Assembly: GCA_001661515.1 (NCBI GenBank)
Contig: LUVW01000004.1
Location: forward strand, 660,514-724,513
DNA: 64,000 nucleotides
Reading direction: 5' to 3'
Source: Capniomyces stellatus
Lineage: Eukaryota > Kickxellomycota > Harpellomycetes > Harpellales > Legeriomycetaceae
In this document: positions 44,510-55,388 of the stretch, one piece after another
Layout: each line of letters starts with the position of its first letter
Position numbering within the stretch: position 1 is the stretch's first letter
Program-made: the position numbers and the translations under genes
Notes under the pieces: model-generated
Told to the model about the DNA's origin: nothing
Seen by the model: only the letters and a program-made list of their open reading frames with translations
The model's database searches: none

Positions 44510-45143
44510 ATGTTTATAGGTATAAACAGGGAGCAAAAAACAAATGAACAAAATACTAACCAGAATATGTACTGATTAAATTAAATAGTGGTTGCAGGAG
44601 TTACTGTTAAAGACGTCAATCCACACTCGTTTGTCAAGGCTTATGCCGCCCATTTGAAGAAATCGGGCAAACTCGATGTTCCAGCATGGACCGAATTCTG
44701 CAAAACCGCTACATTCAAAGAGCTCAGTCCTTATGATAACGACTGGTACTACATCAGATGCGCCTCAATTGCCCGCCACATCTACTTGCGTGGAAACGTT
44801 GGTGTCGGTGCTTTGACCAAGCTCCATGGTGGCCGTCTTCGCCGCGGTTCCCGCCCAAGCCACCACCACTTTGGCTCATCCAACCTTGCCCGTAAATGTC
44901 TCCAATCTCTCGAGAAATTGAACATTTTGCAAAAGGATAACAACGGGTAAGCGTCTTTATTTCTCTATTCTCTATATATATATTTTTTACTATACAAAAT
45001 CATCTTCTGCATCTTCTAACTTCCCTTTGTCTTTATTTTTTTTTTACAGTGGACGTAAGATCTCCCCAATCGGACAACGTGATCTTGACCGCATCAGTGC
45101 CCAAGTTGCAAGATCCAAGGCCGCTGCTGAGGAATCCCTCTAA
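44510..45143 (+). CDS. RPS19: Small ribosomal subunit protein eS19
   Basis: 40S subunit head protein needed for late 18S maturation. Exon 2 (44598-44946) and exon 3 (45050-45143) are certain. They encode GVTVKDVNPHSFVKAYAAHL, WYYIRCASIARHIYLRG, GGRLRRGSRPSHHH and, after the second intron (44947-45049, GTAAGC...TTTACAG), GGRKISPIGQRDLDRISAQV. The first intron's 3' end has a perfect TACTAAC branch site (44554-44560) and acceptor TTGCAG at 44597. The best-fitting first exon is 44510-44519 (ATG TTT ATA G, donor GTATAA), giving 150 residues starting MFIGVTVKD against MPGVTVKD in human. Exon 1 is provisional: an acceptor at 44587 is also possible, which would give an N-terminus reading (M)VAGVTVKD. 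Convergent with TFIIE beta, 383 bp apart. Confidence 0.92.
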
Positions 45144-45526
45144 ACTATATATTTGTTTATTATAAAAGGAAATCTAACGTTTATAGCACGCGTTTTTATA
45201 GGTTTTTTTTTATTAAAATTCAAAAATAATAAAAAATCGAGTTAAATTACCCACTTGTTTTCCATTTACTCTTCATTTATATAATAAAAGATGACAAAGT
45301 GACGATAATTGCGTTGCTAAGTTTCCCTTTATTTGTTTATTGCAAGTCTTAAAGTTATATTTACATAAAGAAACGCTCAAACAATTCACACCAACAAGAT
45401 TTTATAAGGACTACCTAGAGCACTAAAGTTAAAGTTATTTCAAAAATAAAAAAAGAAACACTAATAAATCAAAAAAAAAGGGTAAAAATGATCACTGTTA
45501 CGTGTTGCCTTCTTGTTGCTTGTTGC
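45144..45526. other. Convergent 3' spacer between eS19 and TFIIE beta
   Basis: 383 bases of AT-rich 3' flank with several AATAAA-like words. No gene is seen. Confidence 0.6.
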
Positions 45527-47232
45527 CTACTGCTTGTTGGGAACATAGTCCTGGGTAAGATCAATACCCTCCAAATGTGTATTGGTGATCTTGATACGTC
45601 TATTCCGGACTTTATCCTTCGATACATTGTCCTGGACCACCTTTCGTTTATGAACCTCCATTTGCTTCAAACCAGCTAGAATCATCATCATAAATAAAAA
45701 AAACAGTAAAAGATGTTATTACCATAATCAACTATTCAGTCTCGTTTTTTATGTACATAACATAATACACCTGCTTGCCTTTTTTCATTTCAAATGCCAA
45801 TTCTGTTTCGTCAGGCACTCGAAGTTGCAACCAAATGTCTTTAAACTCTATTAATTTTATTCATGTACTTTATTATTCACTATTCTTTTTGTTATATCCA
45901 TATATCTTTCTATATCTGTTATTTTTGTATCTTTTTGGTTGCTACCTTGGTTGATACCCAACTTTATATGGTTTCTATTGTAAAACAGCAGTTTCGGCGA
46001 ACCATCCTTGTTGTTTATTGTCAGTATTTTACCATCCTCTTTCAACTCCTATTTGAAGATCAGCATCCCAATCCCAATCCCAAAATCAGTAATTTTAAAG
46101 AAGAAAAAAAAAGTACAGCACCGTACTCGACACCAACTATACCACCAAATCCACACACACATACCCAGTGCACATACATAAACACAATCCACCTCCTTAC
46201 GCTCATATCGCTTTATACTTTATACTTGATTTTTATATTACCTGTATTGCTTTTGTAAGGTCAATGTACGAGTCTTTCAACTCCTTCACACTAATACCCC
46301 CAGTATCTGAACTTGACTTTAACAAATTGTACAGATCCTCCTTATTTCTAATATCATAATCAGGCTAACACCAACAACACCAACAAAAAAAGAAAGAAAG
46401 AAGCACATACAACCTCGCTTATTTCCAGTATTGTTTACTTTTAAACATTTTTTAAATCCAAAACCACATCTCATAAAGTCACAAAGTTTTACTGTTTCAT
46501 TTGACATTCTCCAATGCCAAAGCTCGCTTACCTTATACGCCAAAGTCTGTGCCTCTTCGTTATATATAATCTTATCGTTTACACACAGTTGGTTGTACAG
46601 TGCTGGATCTGATTTTATATCAATCGATGTAAATCTTTGTATCTCTGCTGCTGTTTGTGGCCTCTCGACTTGCTACAATAATCCCCATTCCAAAAATAAC
46701 ATATGAATATAAAAAGTACAAGTAGCTTGTTGTTACTTGCATAAATAAAAAAGAAAAAAGAAGAAAAGAAAAAAACTCAACCACCAAGTGCACTCTGCAA
46801 TCACACTACCTTTAGTTCATAAATACATGAACCTATTTCTACTCGGTTTAAAATTTCTCCTCTCACCTTTAAATGATTTATGACAGAGTATAAAACTCCC
46901 AGCACATGTCTACTCAGCGGCGCTTGTTCCTTTCGAACTATCTCAACATACAACAGACAACAGAAAACAAACATTACGCACTAGTCTGTGTTATTTAAGC
47001 ACGCTTCTTAAGCCTGAAATTTTTTTTTTAGCAATTATACCACCACCACCACCCATTTCTCTTCCTTAATTCTTTCTATTTTCCTTTCCATTGATTTTCA
47101 AGTAGTGGGTTTCCATTTACCTATACTTTCGTTGCTTTTTGGGTTAGCATGATGTATTACTGGTTTTTTGAATACTGCTTGGTTTGCGACATTCTTTTTA
47201 AATGCCTCGTGTTTCTTTAGCAGCGAGGACAT
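45527..47232 (-). CDS. TFA2: Transcription initiation factor TFIIE subunit beta (seven exons)
   Basis: TFIIE beta binds melted promoter DNA in the Pol II pre-initiation complex and helps recruit TFIIH. Exons on the minus strand: 47232-47121, 46937-46867, 46672-46532, 46364-46242, 46048-45946, 45847-45779, 45675-45527. All phases agree and give 255 residues (human 291). Recognisable segments in order: MSSLLKKHEAFKKN, LSRHVLGVLYSVINHLK (first winged helix), IYNEEAQTLAYK joined to PDYDIRNKEDLYNLL (core domain), ELKEDGKILTINNKDGSP with KLLFYN (second winged helix), EFKDIWLQLRVPDE, AGLKQM, and the C-terminal NRRIKITNTHLEG close to the basic TFIIE beta tail. Six introns of 98-194 bp. The last (45676-45778) fits only with a GC donor (AAG/GCAAGC). 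Nothing of this gene is visible as one long ORF. Confidence 0.9.
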
Positions 47233-48912
47233 ATCTGCTTATTTCTTACAAGTACTCTATCAGAATCGATCTTATCGCTCTTTTTTTTTTAACAGCGGAT
47301 CCCTTTCTTTTTATCTTTTCTTTTCCTTTTCAGCTTTATTGAAAGTGGTTTGTGTTTTTATTTTCTTTAAAAAAAGTTCATTCAACTTTTAGCAAAATTA
47401 TCAAATGTTAAGCTTTTTCAAATTTATTTCCACTACATGAATGTTCATTCTAAATTTATTTATGTAAAATCTAGAGCTATAGTTATAGTTTAATTCCAGT
47501 AAAACATGCTCTAATAGTAGACTCTAACTTTCACACCATCTCTCAATAACACTAAAGAATTACAGGGCGGCTGTCATCACTCTTACTTTTCTGTATGACT
47601 TGACTACACTCGCCCTTTCAACAATAAAATATATATATATATATACCTACTTGACCCAATTAGTCTATGCCCATTGTTTTCTGTTTAAATGTATATTGCT
47701 AGTAAGCACTGTATTCTGTATTCTGTATGCTGTATTCTGTACTTTTTCTTTACTTTGTAAATGTTCTTGTTTCAGACTCCAAGCCTCAAGAATGTAATAT
47801 TGGCTACAAATTCAGTACTCTTTTATTCAAGCTCAACAATACTGTGTAGCAATGTTGCTTGATTCAAGCTGACTAATGTGGACTAGTTAACCATAAGCAC
47901 TTGGGAAGTCTGTGATTGTGAGTCAAACATGTCGCCATTATCCTGGGTATCCGATCAAGTTGATCATTTTAGTATGCTGAGCTAATGAAACTGGTATTAT
48001 AACTACCCAACCAAAAAATATATATATAGTTGGCAATTACTGCTTATTCTTGTTACAATACGCAAATACGTAATAATCAAGGCACAATCGCCCCCAAAAT
48101 GAAAACAACTAAACAGCCTTGTAAATCCCAGGTCATTCGACTTTTGTCAAACTACACAACTAGGTATTGTTAGTTTTGAATGAGTTTTATGGGACCATGT
48201 AAAACTGGTGTATTGGTATGAGTGATATTTAAAAAAAAGTATTGCATACATGTTCCGAGTGTTGTTGATACACGTATCTCTAGAGTTGGCAAATGTGTTT
48301 GAACAAACCAAATTGACCAAATTATGGGAGTGGTGGGATATGTTCCCGGTGTTAAGCCGAGTCTTGTTAATTTACTATATATCGAGTAGCCTCGAGTAGC
48401 TTCGAATATACCCGGTTATGGGTTATTTGCGCTGTTGAGAGAGGAAAAGACTTGGAGAGGATGGGTTAAAAAGATTTTGTATTCTTACAAACTAAATGTT
48501 AACAAGGGATTAAATATATAAAATGAGCGGAAATGTAACAAAATTTAATTACAAAGTCTAGTGAATTTACAACGATAAAAAATTTTGTGATATACAAAGT
48601 TACTAATTTCTACAAAAGAATACAGAGTCAAGGAATGAATACAAGAATAAAAGTATAAGCACCAAACTATGCTGAATAAATACAAGTCAGTTTGGAAAGA
48701 TTGCTGGTCTAAAGCAAAGCCATGATCGTCCAACAAGGAGGAGGAGGGAGTATAGGGTAGGGTAGGGTAGGGGGGGGGTGGAAAAACGATGTGTTTAGGG
48801 TGTAGTAAAGAGACCAAAAAGCTCAAAGTAGTCGAGTGGCAGCTAGCTTGGTGGCATATTTGGAAATATCTTGCATTTGTAATTTCTTTTATTCTTTTCG
48901 CTTTTCCTGTAT
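47233..48912. other. Spacer upstream of TFIIE beta
   Basis: 1.7 kb, AT-rich, with a TA repeat (47628-47644), repeated TGTATTCTGTA words near 47710-47740 and a G-rich tract at 48751-48780. No gene recognised. Confidence 0.55.
48751..48780 (+). repeat. G-rich (GGGTA)n tract ending in G9
   Basis: Three or more GGGTA units followed by nine G residues on the + strand, with G-quadruplex potential. It lies about 130 bases past the stop codon of the minus-strand gene at 48913-49659. Confidence 0.7.
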
Positions 48913-49659
48913 TTAGAACACCAGGTCATTTCCAGAGTAGTTCAGGTTGGAGTATACACGGTTTGGGTTGTTTAACTTAAAGTGGGTAGAATCGTTGACA
49001 TTGCCAGAAATATCGTTTAAGAAGGGGTATTTGAATGCCTTTTCGCCCTCAAGGTACCGCTTGAAGCCGTGGTCCTTGGGAAGGGTGTTGCCAGTGCGGT
49101 TAATGGGCGAGCCTCTGAAGACCAAATCGCCCAAGGGGTTGGGGCTGGAATATTCCTGCTCGCTGTTGGTATCTGTTGAGCACGAGGCTGTAAAATTGTT
49201 ACGGTTGCTTGGTGTGTTTAGTGATGTAAATGAATGTTCTTTTGAAATCTTAAAGTTGCTGAAAATGTCCATTAGCTCCTGCCTTGCTGCATCCTCGTCA
49301 TCCGATCCCAAATCGTCTGAAGTGCCTCTGGACTCGCTTCTGATCGTTTGCGAGTCAAAGCTGCTGTCGTACTCTAAACTGCTCGAGAAGTCAACTAGAC
49401 AGATCTTACGGGGTAATGGCGCAACAATGTTGAAAAGGTTACGCGGGCTCTCAGCAGATCCGTGGTTGCCAATATAGCTGCTGTAGTGGCTGTAGCTTGG
49501 TGATAGCGTTTCTGCACTGTCATTTCCAAACTCTATTCCCACACGCTCCTCGCTTTTACATTGCACAATGCATGGTCTTTGAGACAAGATGGATTCGTTA
49601 TTGACTAAAGTGTTCCCTGTAAAAGTGTTGAAGGCTCTTGGTTTTGATGGATTACTCAT
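48913..49659 (-). CDS. Serine-rich acidic protein of unknown function, 248 aa
   Basis: ATG at 49659, single exon. No domain recognised. Composition is Ser/Asn/Asp-rich and probably mostly disordered. The most distinctive parts are APLPRKICLVDFSSSLEYDS (about 80-99) and the acidic segment SDDLGSDDEDAARQELMDIF (about 113-132), which could be a short helical interaction motif. Ser/Thr-Pro sites are scattered. There is no signal peptide or membrane segment. Codon use is ordinary for the window and its GC is clearly above the flanks, which supports it as a real gene. Confidence 0.6.
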   Translation of the reverse strand: MSNPSKPRAFNTFTGNTLVNNESILSQRPCIVQCKSEERVGIEFGNDSAETLSPSYSHYSSYIGNHGSAESPRNLFNIVAPLPRKICLVDFSSSLEYDSSFDSQTIRSESRGTSDDLGSDDEDAARQELMDIFSNFKISKEHSFTSLNTPSNRNNFTASCSTDTNSEQEYSSPNPLGDLVFRGSPINRTGNTLPKDHGFKRYLEGEKAFKYPFLNDISGNVNDSTHFKLNNPNRVYSNLNYSGNDLVF

Positions 49660-51662
49660 AATATTAAACTTAAGATTAAAGTAAAATGTTTTTATATATT
49701 TTTTTTTTCAAGTTTTCAATTTTTTTTTTTCTATTAAATTTTATGTATATTGTCTAAATGAAAAGTGTGTTTGGTTTCATTTGGTTTAAACTTCAACTTT
49801 TACCACAAATTTGCTTTCTCTTTTCTTGCTTTTATTTTTTCATTTTTGTAATATAAAAAAAATGGATTTAGTGCCGCTATATATCCAGGATTTTGTATGA
49901 TGTAACAGTTTTTTTATAATTTTTTTGCGCTTCTGCTCTGCGCTCTTTTCAATTAGTACACAGCATCAACAAGCAATTTCATTTCCCATTAACTGTGTAG
50001 CATTTTTTCTTTTCTCCATACGAGTTTTACAATGGCGCTAAATTATTTTTAGATTCTGTTTTTATATAATACTGCTTAATTTTATTATTAGGTTTGTGAG
50101 TTTAAAAGCCAATGGGACTAATTACTTAAACTGGTTTGTTCTGAAATGTCTACTTTTCTAGTTTGCAGTTTTTGCAGAGTAAAGTGATTGGTATCATTGC
50201 TTATCGAATAATAATCATCTTTGTGATTACTTAAATGGAAAATCAATTAATCTAATAAAACTTATTATATTGTATTATGTAATGTCTATCAATAAATAAT
50301 CACCGAGCTTTTGCTTGGTAAACCTGTGCCAATGAATAAACATTGTCTTTTTCTCAAATAAGCATTATTAATTTATAATTTAAGGTTCATGTGGTTTGCT
50401 ATTTTTAATTAATTGTATATTCGTTCATTCATTCACCCGCTTTACTCTCAATCATTCAAGGAAAAAAAAAAGGACGCAGAAAAAAAGCAAAATTTTCAAA
50501 CCAAACCCATCAAGCAACGCTGGCATTTAGGCAAAGTCGATAAACCCGCAGGGTTTTCCCTTTTGTGTTTTATCTGGTTGGGTAGTTAGTGGGGGGGGGG
50601 GTACCTTTTATCTAATTCAACAAAACAACGACATTAAAAACAAATCATTTATAAGCCAATAGCCGCCAGCTTTTTATAAATCAATCTAATTTTGTTCTCT
50701 AAGCAAACGGGACAAGGTTTTTTATTGAACCAGCCTATTGCTTACACCAATAAAGCATCCTAAAATAAAAAGATAACAACCTAAAATAAAAAAGATAACA
50801 AGCTAAAAAGCAAATGATTTTTTTGCTTGAATAATGAATTAATGTGGTATACCTGTGCAACAATAGCACTTCTAGAAAAGGGCTATTTGCAAAGCGTTTA
50901 TGGGAATAACAATGCAACTCTGTAAACGCAACAGAAAAGGGGCAACAACAACCAAGTACAATAATCAAGTACAACAACCAAGTGGAACAACCAAGTGGAA
51001 CAACCAGGCACAACAAACTTTAGAGAGTTTCCCTCTACTAGACAAGGTAAATAATAAGCAAATAAAAGTCAACTAATCAGCTGCAATTAGTCAAGAGTAA
51101 GGGAAAGCTTATTGTCGTTTCCATGCCCAACTTGGTAATTTTATAGTAAAAATGATGAGGGTTTTTAGATAATCAAGTTTGCGATGTAAAGTACAGATTT
51201 ATTTGTGGTCTGAATATAACCAAAGTGTCTCTACCCCTGCTTCATCACGATGAATTAAAGTGGGAACAAAGACAAACGGCATGGAATTTAAGGTGAGAAC
51301 CAAGAGTGCTCTGCATGCTACTCGCCTTGGCTCAACGGTTCTCATTGTTGACCCTAGGTCTAGCCATTGGATTGGAATAGCCCATGGCTGTCTTACTCAC
51401 AACCAAGTATTATACTATTCACAAATTAAGCCAAAACTTAAAAACACCAAACTCGATAATAAAGAGACTTCAAGACATTACTAACCTTACTGCCTGCAAA
51501 CTATATGCACAGCTTAAACACAAGCCCATGCCAAAAGAAATAGACTATTTACTGGAGATGTTGATTATGGTAGCCGTGGTTGGTGTAACATGGACTTTCG
51601 ACGCATTTGAATCAAATGCAACTGTATTTGGCATTTGTAAACCGTCTCATCTGAGTCTTGGG

Positions 51663-51697
51663 TAAAATAAAATAAAATAAAATAAAATAAAATAAAA
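51663..51697. repeat. Pentanucleotide array (TAAAA)n
   Basis: Seven tandem TAAAA units in the spacer. Confidence 0.9.
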
Positions 51698-52539
51698 GTG
51701 CCATTATACGGCTAAACAAAGCATTTCTCCTAAAGACAGAAGGTAAGCTGTGATATAGGCCAATTGGATCTATAATGCCACACAAAGACGGACAGCTAAA
51801 AGTGTTTGGTTTTAGACATGTGACACAATTTGTACATTCAGCAATGATTTTGGTTAACATTAGTTACAGCCGGATTCGCTCAAAAAAAAACAATGCAATA
51901 TATTTAAAATTAGCCAGATGATTTAAAGCGAGTTGATTCAAATGTTTACTATCGGCTGTGTTGTGTATATATGTATATATATATGTACTACATTTATAAT
52001 GAATCAAGGCAGTTAAATCCACTTTAGTAATAAAAATGGCAGTTGCATCTTGATTTTTTAAATAACCATAGTGTTAATTTGCTTTGAAAAGAACTGAAAG
52101 AAAAATATTGAATAAAGAAAAACAAAAAAAAACCAATGTAGTCTAATTACATCAGTTTAAATTAGCGAGTTGATCTATAATGATGACTTGTAGAGCAGTG
52201 ACAAAGTGACTAATGCATGGGCTGATACGATGATCAAAATGTGTCATTGATTTAGAAAAGTAGACTCAAGGCTATAAGCGCATTCCCTGAACTGTAGTGG
52301 TGACTCTGAAAAACAGAAATAATACTTGCATCGTTTTTTGTCCTCTTGCTTTGTATGTGTGGCAATGTGTTTATAGTTTGTCAAATTTTGAGATTCAAGT
52401 TGGTGTGTGATGCTGTGTTTCATAAATATCAGGCCAGGTTGGTCAATGCGTGCTTATCGGTCACTAAACATATGCTGAATAACAGCTTGAAGTCGAGTTT
52501 GTTGTCTTTCCTTTTACTTTATCGAGTAATGATGTTTTC

Positions 52540-52575
52540 ATTAGCCAATTTTCAAAAATATTTGAAAATTGGCTA
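52540..52575. repeat. Perfect 16-bp hairpin with 4-base loop
   Basis: TTAGCCAATTTTCAAA (52540-52555), loop AATA, then its exact reverse complement (52560-52575). The two arms contain CCAAT/ATTGG. Lies about 500 bases upstream of HUB1 in otherwise featureless DNA. Confidence 0.85.
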
Positions 52576-53080
52576 AAAGAATGTTGAAGAGCTTGTTGCT
52601 CTGATTCAACATTTATTGTTTTGTGTTATCCATAGTTTATTTTATTTTAGAAGCTGGCAGACACTAATAGTATGGAAAAAAAAAGAGAAAGAATGTGTAT
52701 GCCATTTTACTTTACATTCTTATAAAGCCAATTCTTTGGATCAGCCCAAGACGGTATAAATAGTTGATGAGGATGTTGTGTGTCAGTTTTTCAGCTGTAT
52801 TTGATTGAATAACACAAAGATCGAGGCAGAAAACCAACATAATTCTCACAATAAAAAAAAAAGATCGAGGCAAACGAATGAATTATGGCAGAATGTAATT
52901 AAAAGAAAAAAAAAGAAAATCCAAAGCCGCAAATTATTTGGCTTTGTTTAAAAGCCCAAAAAACAAGCAAAAATTAAAGGCTTCGGATTTACTCTTCAAT
53001 TTGGAATATCAAAGTTTATCTACATTACAGTGTCGATTCCAGATTTTCAACGTAAAACACAAATACAGTAGAAATCGAAC

Positions 53081-53639
53081 ATGATTGAGGTGGTTTGTAA
53101 CGATCGTTTAGGAAAAAAAGTCCGAGTAAAATGCAAGTAAGTGTTGCATTCCGATATTTTGAGCGGGGGTATTTTTATTAATATTGATGTTGGGTGTGAG
53201 GTTTTGCTGCTTTTTGAGGACGATGTACTCACCAGTCTTCCTTTCATTCACTTTTTTTCTGTGAGCATTTCAAATTTTAAAAAAAGAGAGGAGTGGGAAA
53301 AAAAATAGTAGAGGGAAAAGGAATATTGATAATGAGGATTAAATTGAACTGTAGCCCTGATGATACAATCGGCGATTTAAAAATACTGCTAGCTGCACAG
53401 ACAGGATCCAAGCCAGAAAAAATCGTGCTTAAAAAGTGGTACAATATATTCAAGGACCACATTACTCTTGAAGACTGTAAGTTTAAGATTTGTGAATTAA
53501 ACTGTGCTAAATGATTGTATTGTTGCTAAATGAAGTAATGTTGCAGCGTTATTTAACACAATATGCTTTGTTTTAATCAATCTGTTTTTTTATAGACGAG
53601 ATTCACGATGGAATGAATTTGGAGCTTTACTACTCTTAG
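53081..53639 (+). CDS. HUB1: Ubiquitin-like modifier Hub1/UBL5 (three exons)
   Basis: Hub1 binds the HIND motif of spliceosomal proteins such as Snu66 and Prp38 and alters 5' splice-site choice; it is not conjugated like ubiquitin. Exons 53081-53136, 53355-53476 and 53596-53639, with introns of 218 bp (GTAAGT...TGTAG) and 119 bp (GTAAGT...TATAG), give exactly 73 residues, the family length. Visible blocks are [56 protein letters not shown] and the ending [14 protein letters not shown], with the family's double Tyr in place of a C-terminal Gly-Gly. Identity to human UBL5 is very high by eye. The split gene, with nothing but short ORFs, is easily missed by ORF calling. Confidence 0.96.
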
Positions 53640-55388
53640 AGATTTAGACTATAGCCATCATAATTTTATTACATCACTGTAAATTATTTTTAATAAAGAG
53701 AAATTTGACAATCAGAGAATAAAGCAAAGGCTGTAAAACAGACTGGAGTAGTTTTTAATTATGTTCCATGGTTGTTTAGCTTATGTTCTACAAAGATCCT
53801 ACACGTAGAACAGATACCTTGGCTTTAATAAGTGTAGTTAATGTGGTAAGAGGCAATGTACAAGTATACTGTGATGGTTGGCAAAGTGGGGGGTGTGTTT
53901 TTACTAGAATTTGTGTTGCTTGTTAATAAAAGTGCAGTTAGGGGTGGTGGCGTGGTGTTAAATGCGATGTGTTGGATGGTTGCGATTTTGATACAAATGA
54001 GGCTGATTTAAGTAACCAAAAGATCGGTTATAATTTCAATAAAAAAAACAAAAGATCGGATACATATAGGGAAAGAATGCACGGATATTGTTATTCATAA
54101 AACTGTCGCTAACATAAAAATGTATTCAGCTTTTGTATAAATGCAGTTATATTTTATATTTGTAAGTTGATGATTCGTTGAACGAATAGAGTATGTTTGA
54201 CAAGACGCAGTATAAAGGAGGTTGTTGCATATAAGCGAATTGTGACTAGCAAGTATGTGTTTGTTTATTTCAAGTTTATTTGATGTTTTTCTATGTTGAT
54301 AAGTGCTTAAGGAGATATTGGAACAATATTGAAAGCTATGGGCCTGCTTAAAGCAAACGATTGCAAGACAGACGGCACATGGTAAGGAGCTGGTGTTGAA
54401 TTTGAGATGGTAGTAAACACATAGGGTGGGGTATATGCATGTTGTATGTAAAGGCAGAGCCAAGATGTTGCTTTTTATATGAAAGGTGGGCGGAAATTGA
54501 TGTGCATAAGGTGATTCTGGCGAGTTGATTGTGAATGGAAAAGTAAGGGAACTGATTTGGTGGAGATTATTCATTAGGGCATTCTAAACCGAGTCTTCAA
54601 ATCATTGATTAGTTATTTTTAAATGGGAAAAGTAGCAAAAAGAAAAAAAGGTTAAATAATAAAAAATAAACAAACATGGCCGGTCTGTGATGACGAGCTT
54701 TCATGAATTATAGCAACAAGTACAAAAACAATAAAGAGAAACAAAACAGAAAAAAAAAAAAACTTCCATGTAATATAATTTAATAGGGATGATGGAGCAG
54801 CCATCAGAAAAAAACAGTTGGTGGTGAAAGTGGGTTTTGCTTGGTTAGAAAAGCGAGTCAGAAATAATAAGAAGTCTTTGAAAGAGACAATGAGCAAAAG
54901 CGAGTAAAATGAGAGAGGTTTACAGACCAATAAGAAATAGGTGTAGCATAAAAAAAAAGATACAAAAGTAGACCAATTTAGAATCAACAGAGTTGGGCTA
55001 TAATTAAACGAGAAAAAGAAGAGTTTGGTTTAATAAGTTTAAAGATTTTCTTTGAAATGGAAAAATGGTAGTTTATTATTATAATTACTTGTTTAGTTTA
55101 AATTTTATCTGACAAAAGATTAAAGTTGGCTTGATAAACGGACAAGGTTTTAGAGAAAAGAGAAAAAGAAAAATAGGGGACAATAATTGTAGAGAGGTTT
55201 ACAAGAAAAAAAGTTGGTAATAGTCACAGTTAATTTGGATATTTGAAGGTCAATTTGAATAAAAAAAAGACGGGATTATAAAAAAGGGAAACAGCAAGCA
55301 TTGATAGTAATAAGGATTCGCGGGAGGGGGGGAGTTAGCAATAAAGAGAAAGAAACAAATAAATAAGTAAATAAAGATAAAAGAAAAG
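53640..55388. other. Spacer between HUB1 and HRD1
   Basis: 1.7 kb. A 159-residue minus-strand open frame (54095-54574) starts with ATG but has no recognisable motif, is Ser/Asn/Tyr/Cys-rich and is probably chance. The last 400 bases are A/G-rich leader sequence of HRD1. Confidence 0.5.

Larger units (their letters stand above)
49660..53080. other. Long AT-rich spacer
   Basis: 3.4 kb without a recognised gene. Contents: A11-type and G12 runs (50590-50602), a short array of AACAACCAAGTGG-like units (50950-51008), a less AT-rich island at 51280-51420 with an open frame of no known family, a (TAAAA)n array (51663-51697), TATATA tracts near 51965 and a perfect hairpin at 52540-52575. The right end must hold the HUB1 promoter. 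Confidence 0.5.

Noticed and set aside
51260..51860. Possible decayed LTR-retrotransposon piece (CxxCxxC-like peptide on the minus strand near 51800)
   Set aside because: Similarity to an integrase zinc finger is only a few residues, and neighbouring peptides are not in the expected order.
54095..54574. 159-residue minus-strand ORF
   Set aside because: No motif, odd composition (Cys/Tyr/His/Ser), AT-rich spacer context. Likely chance.
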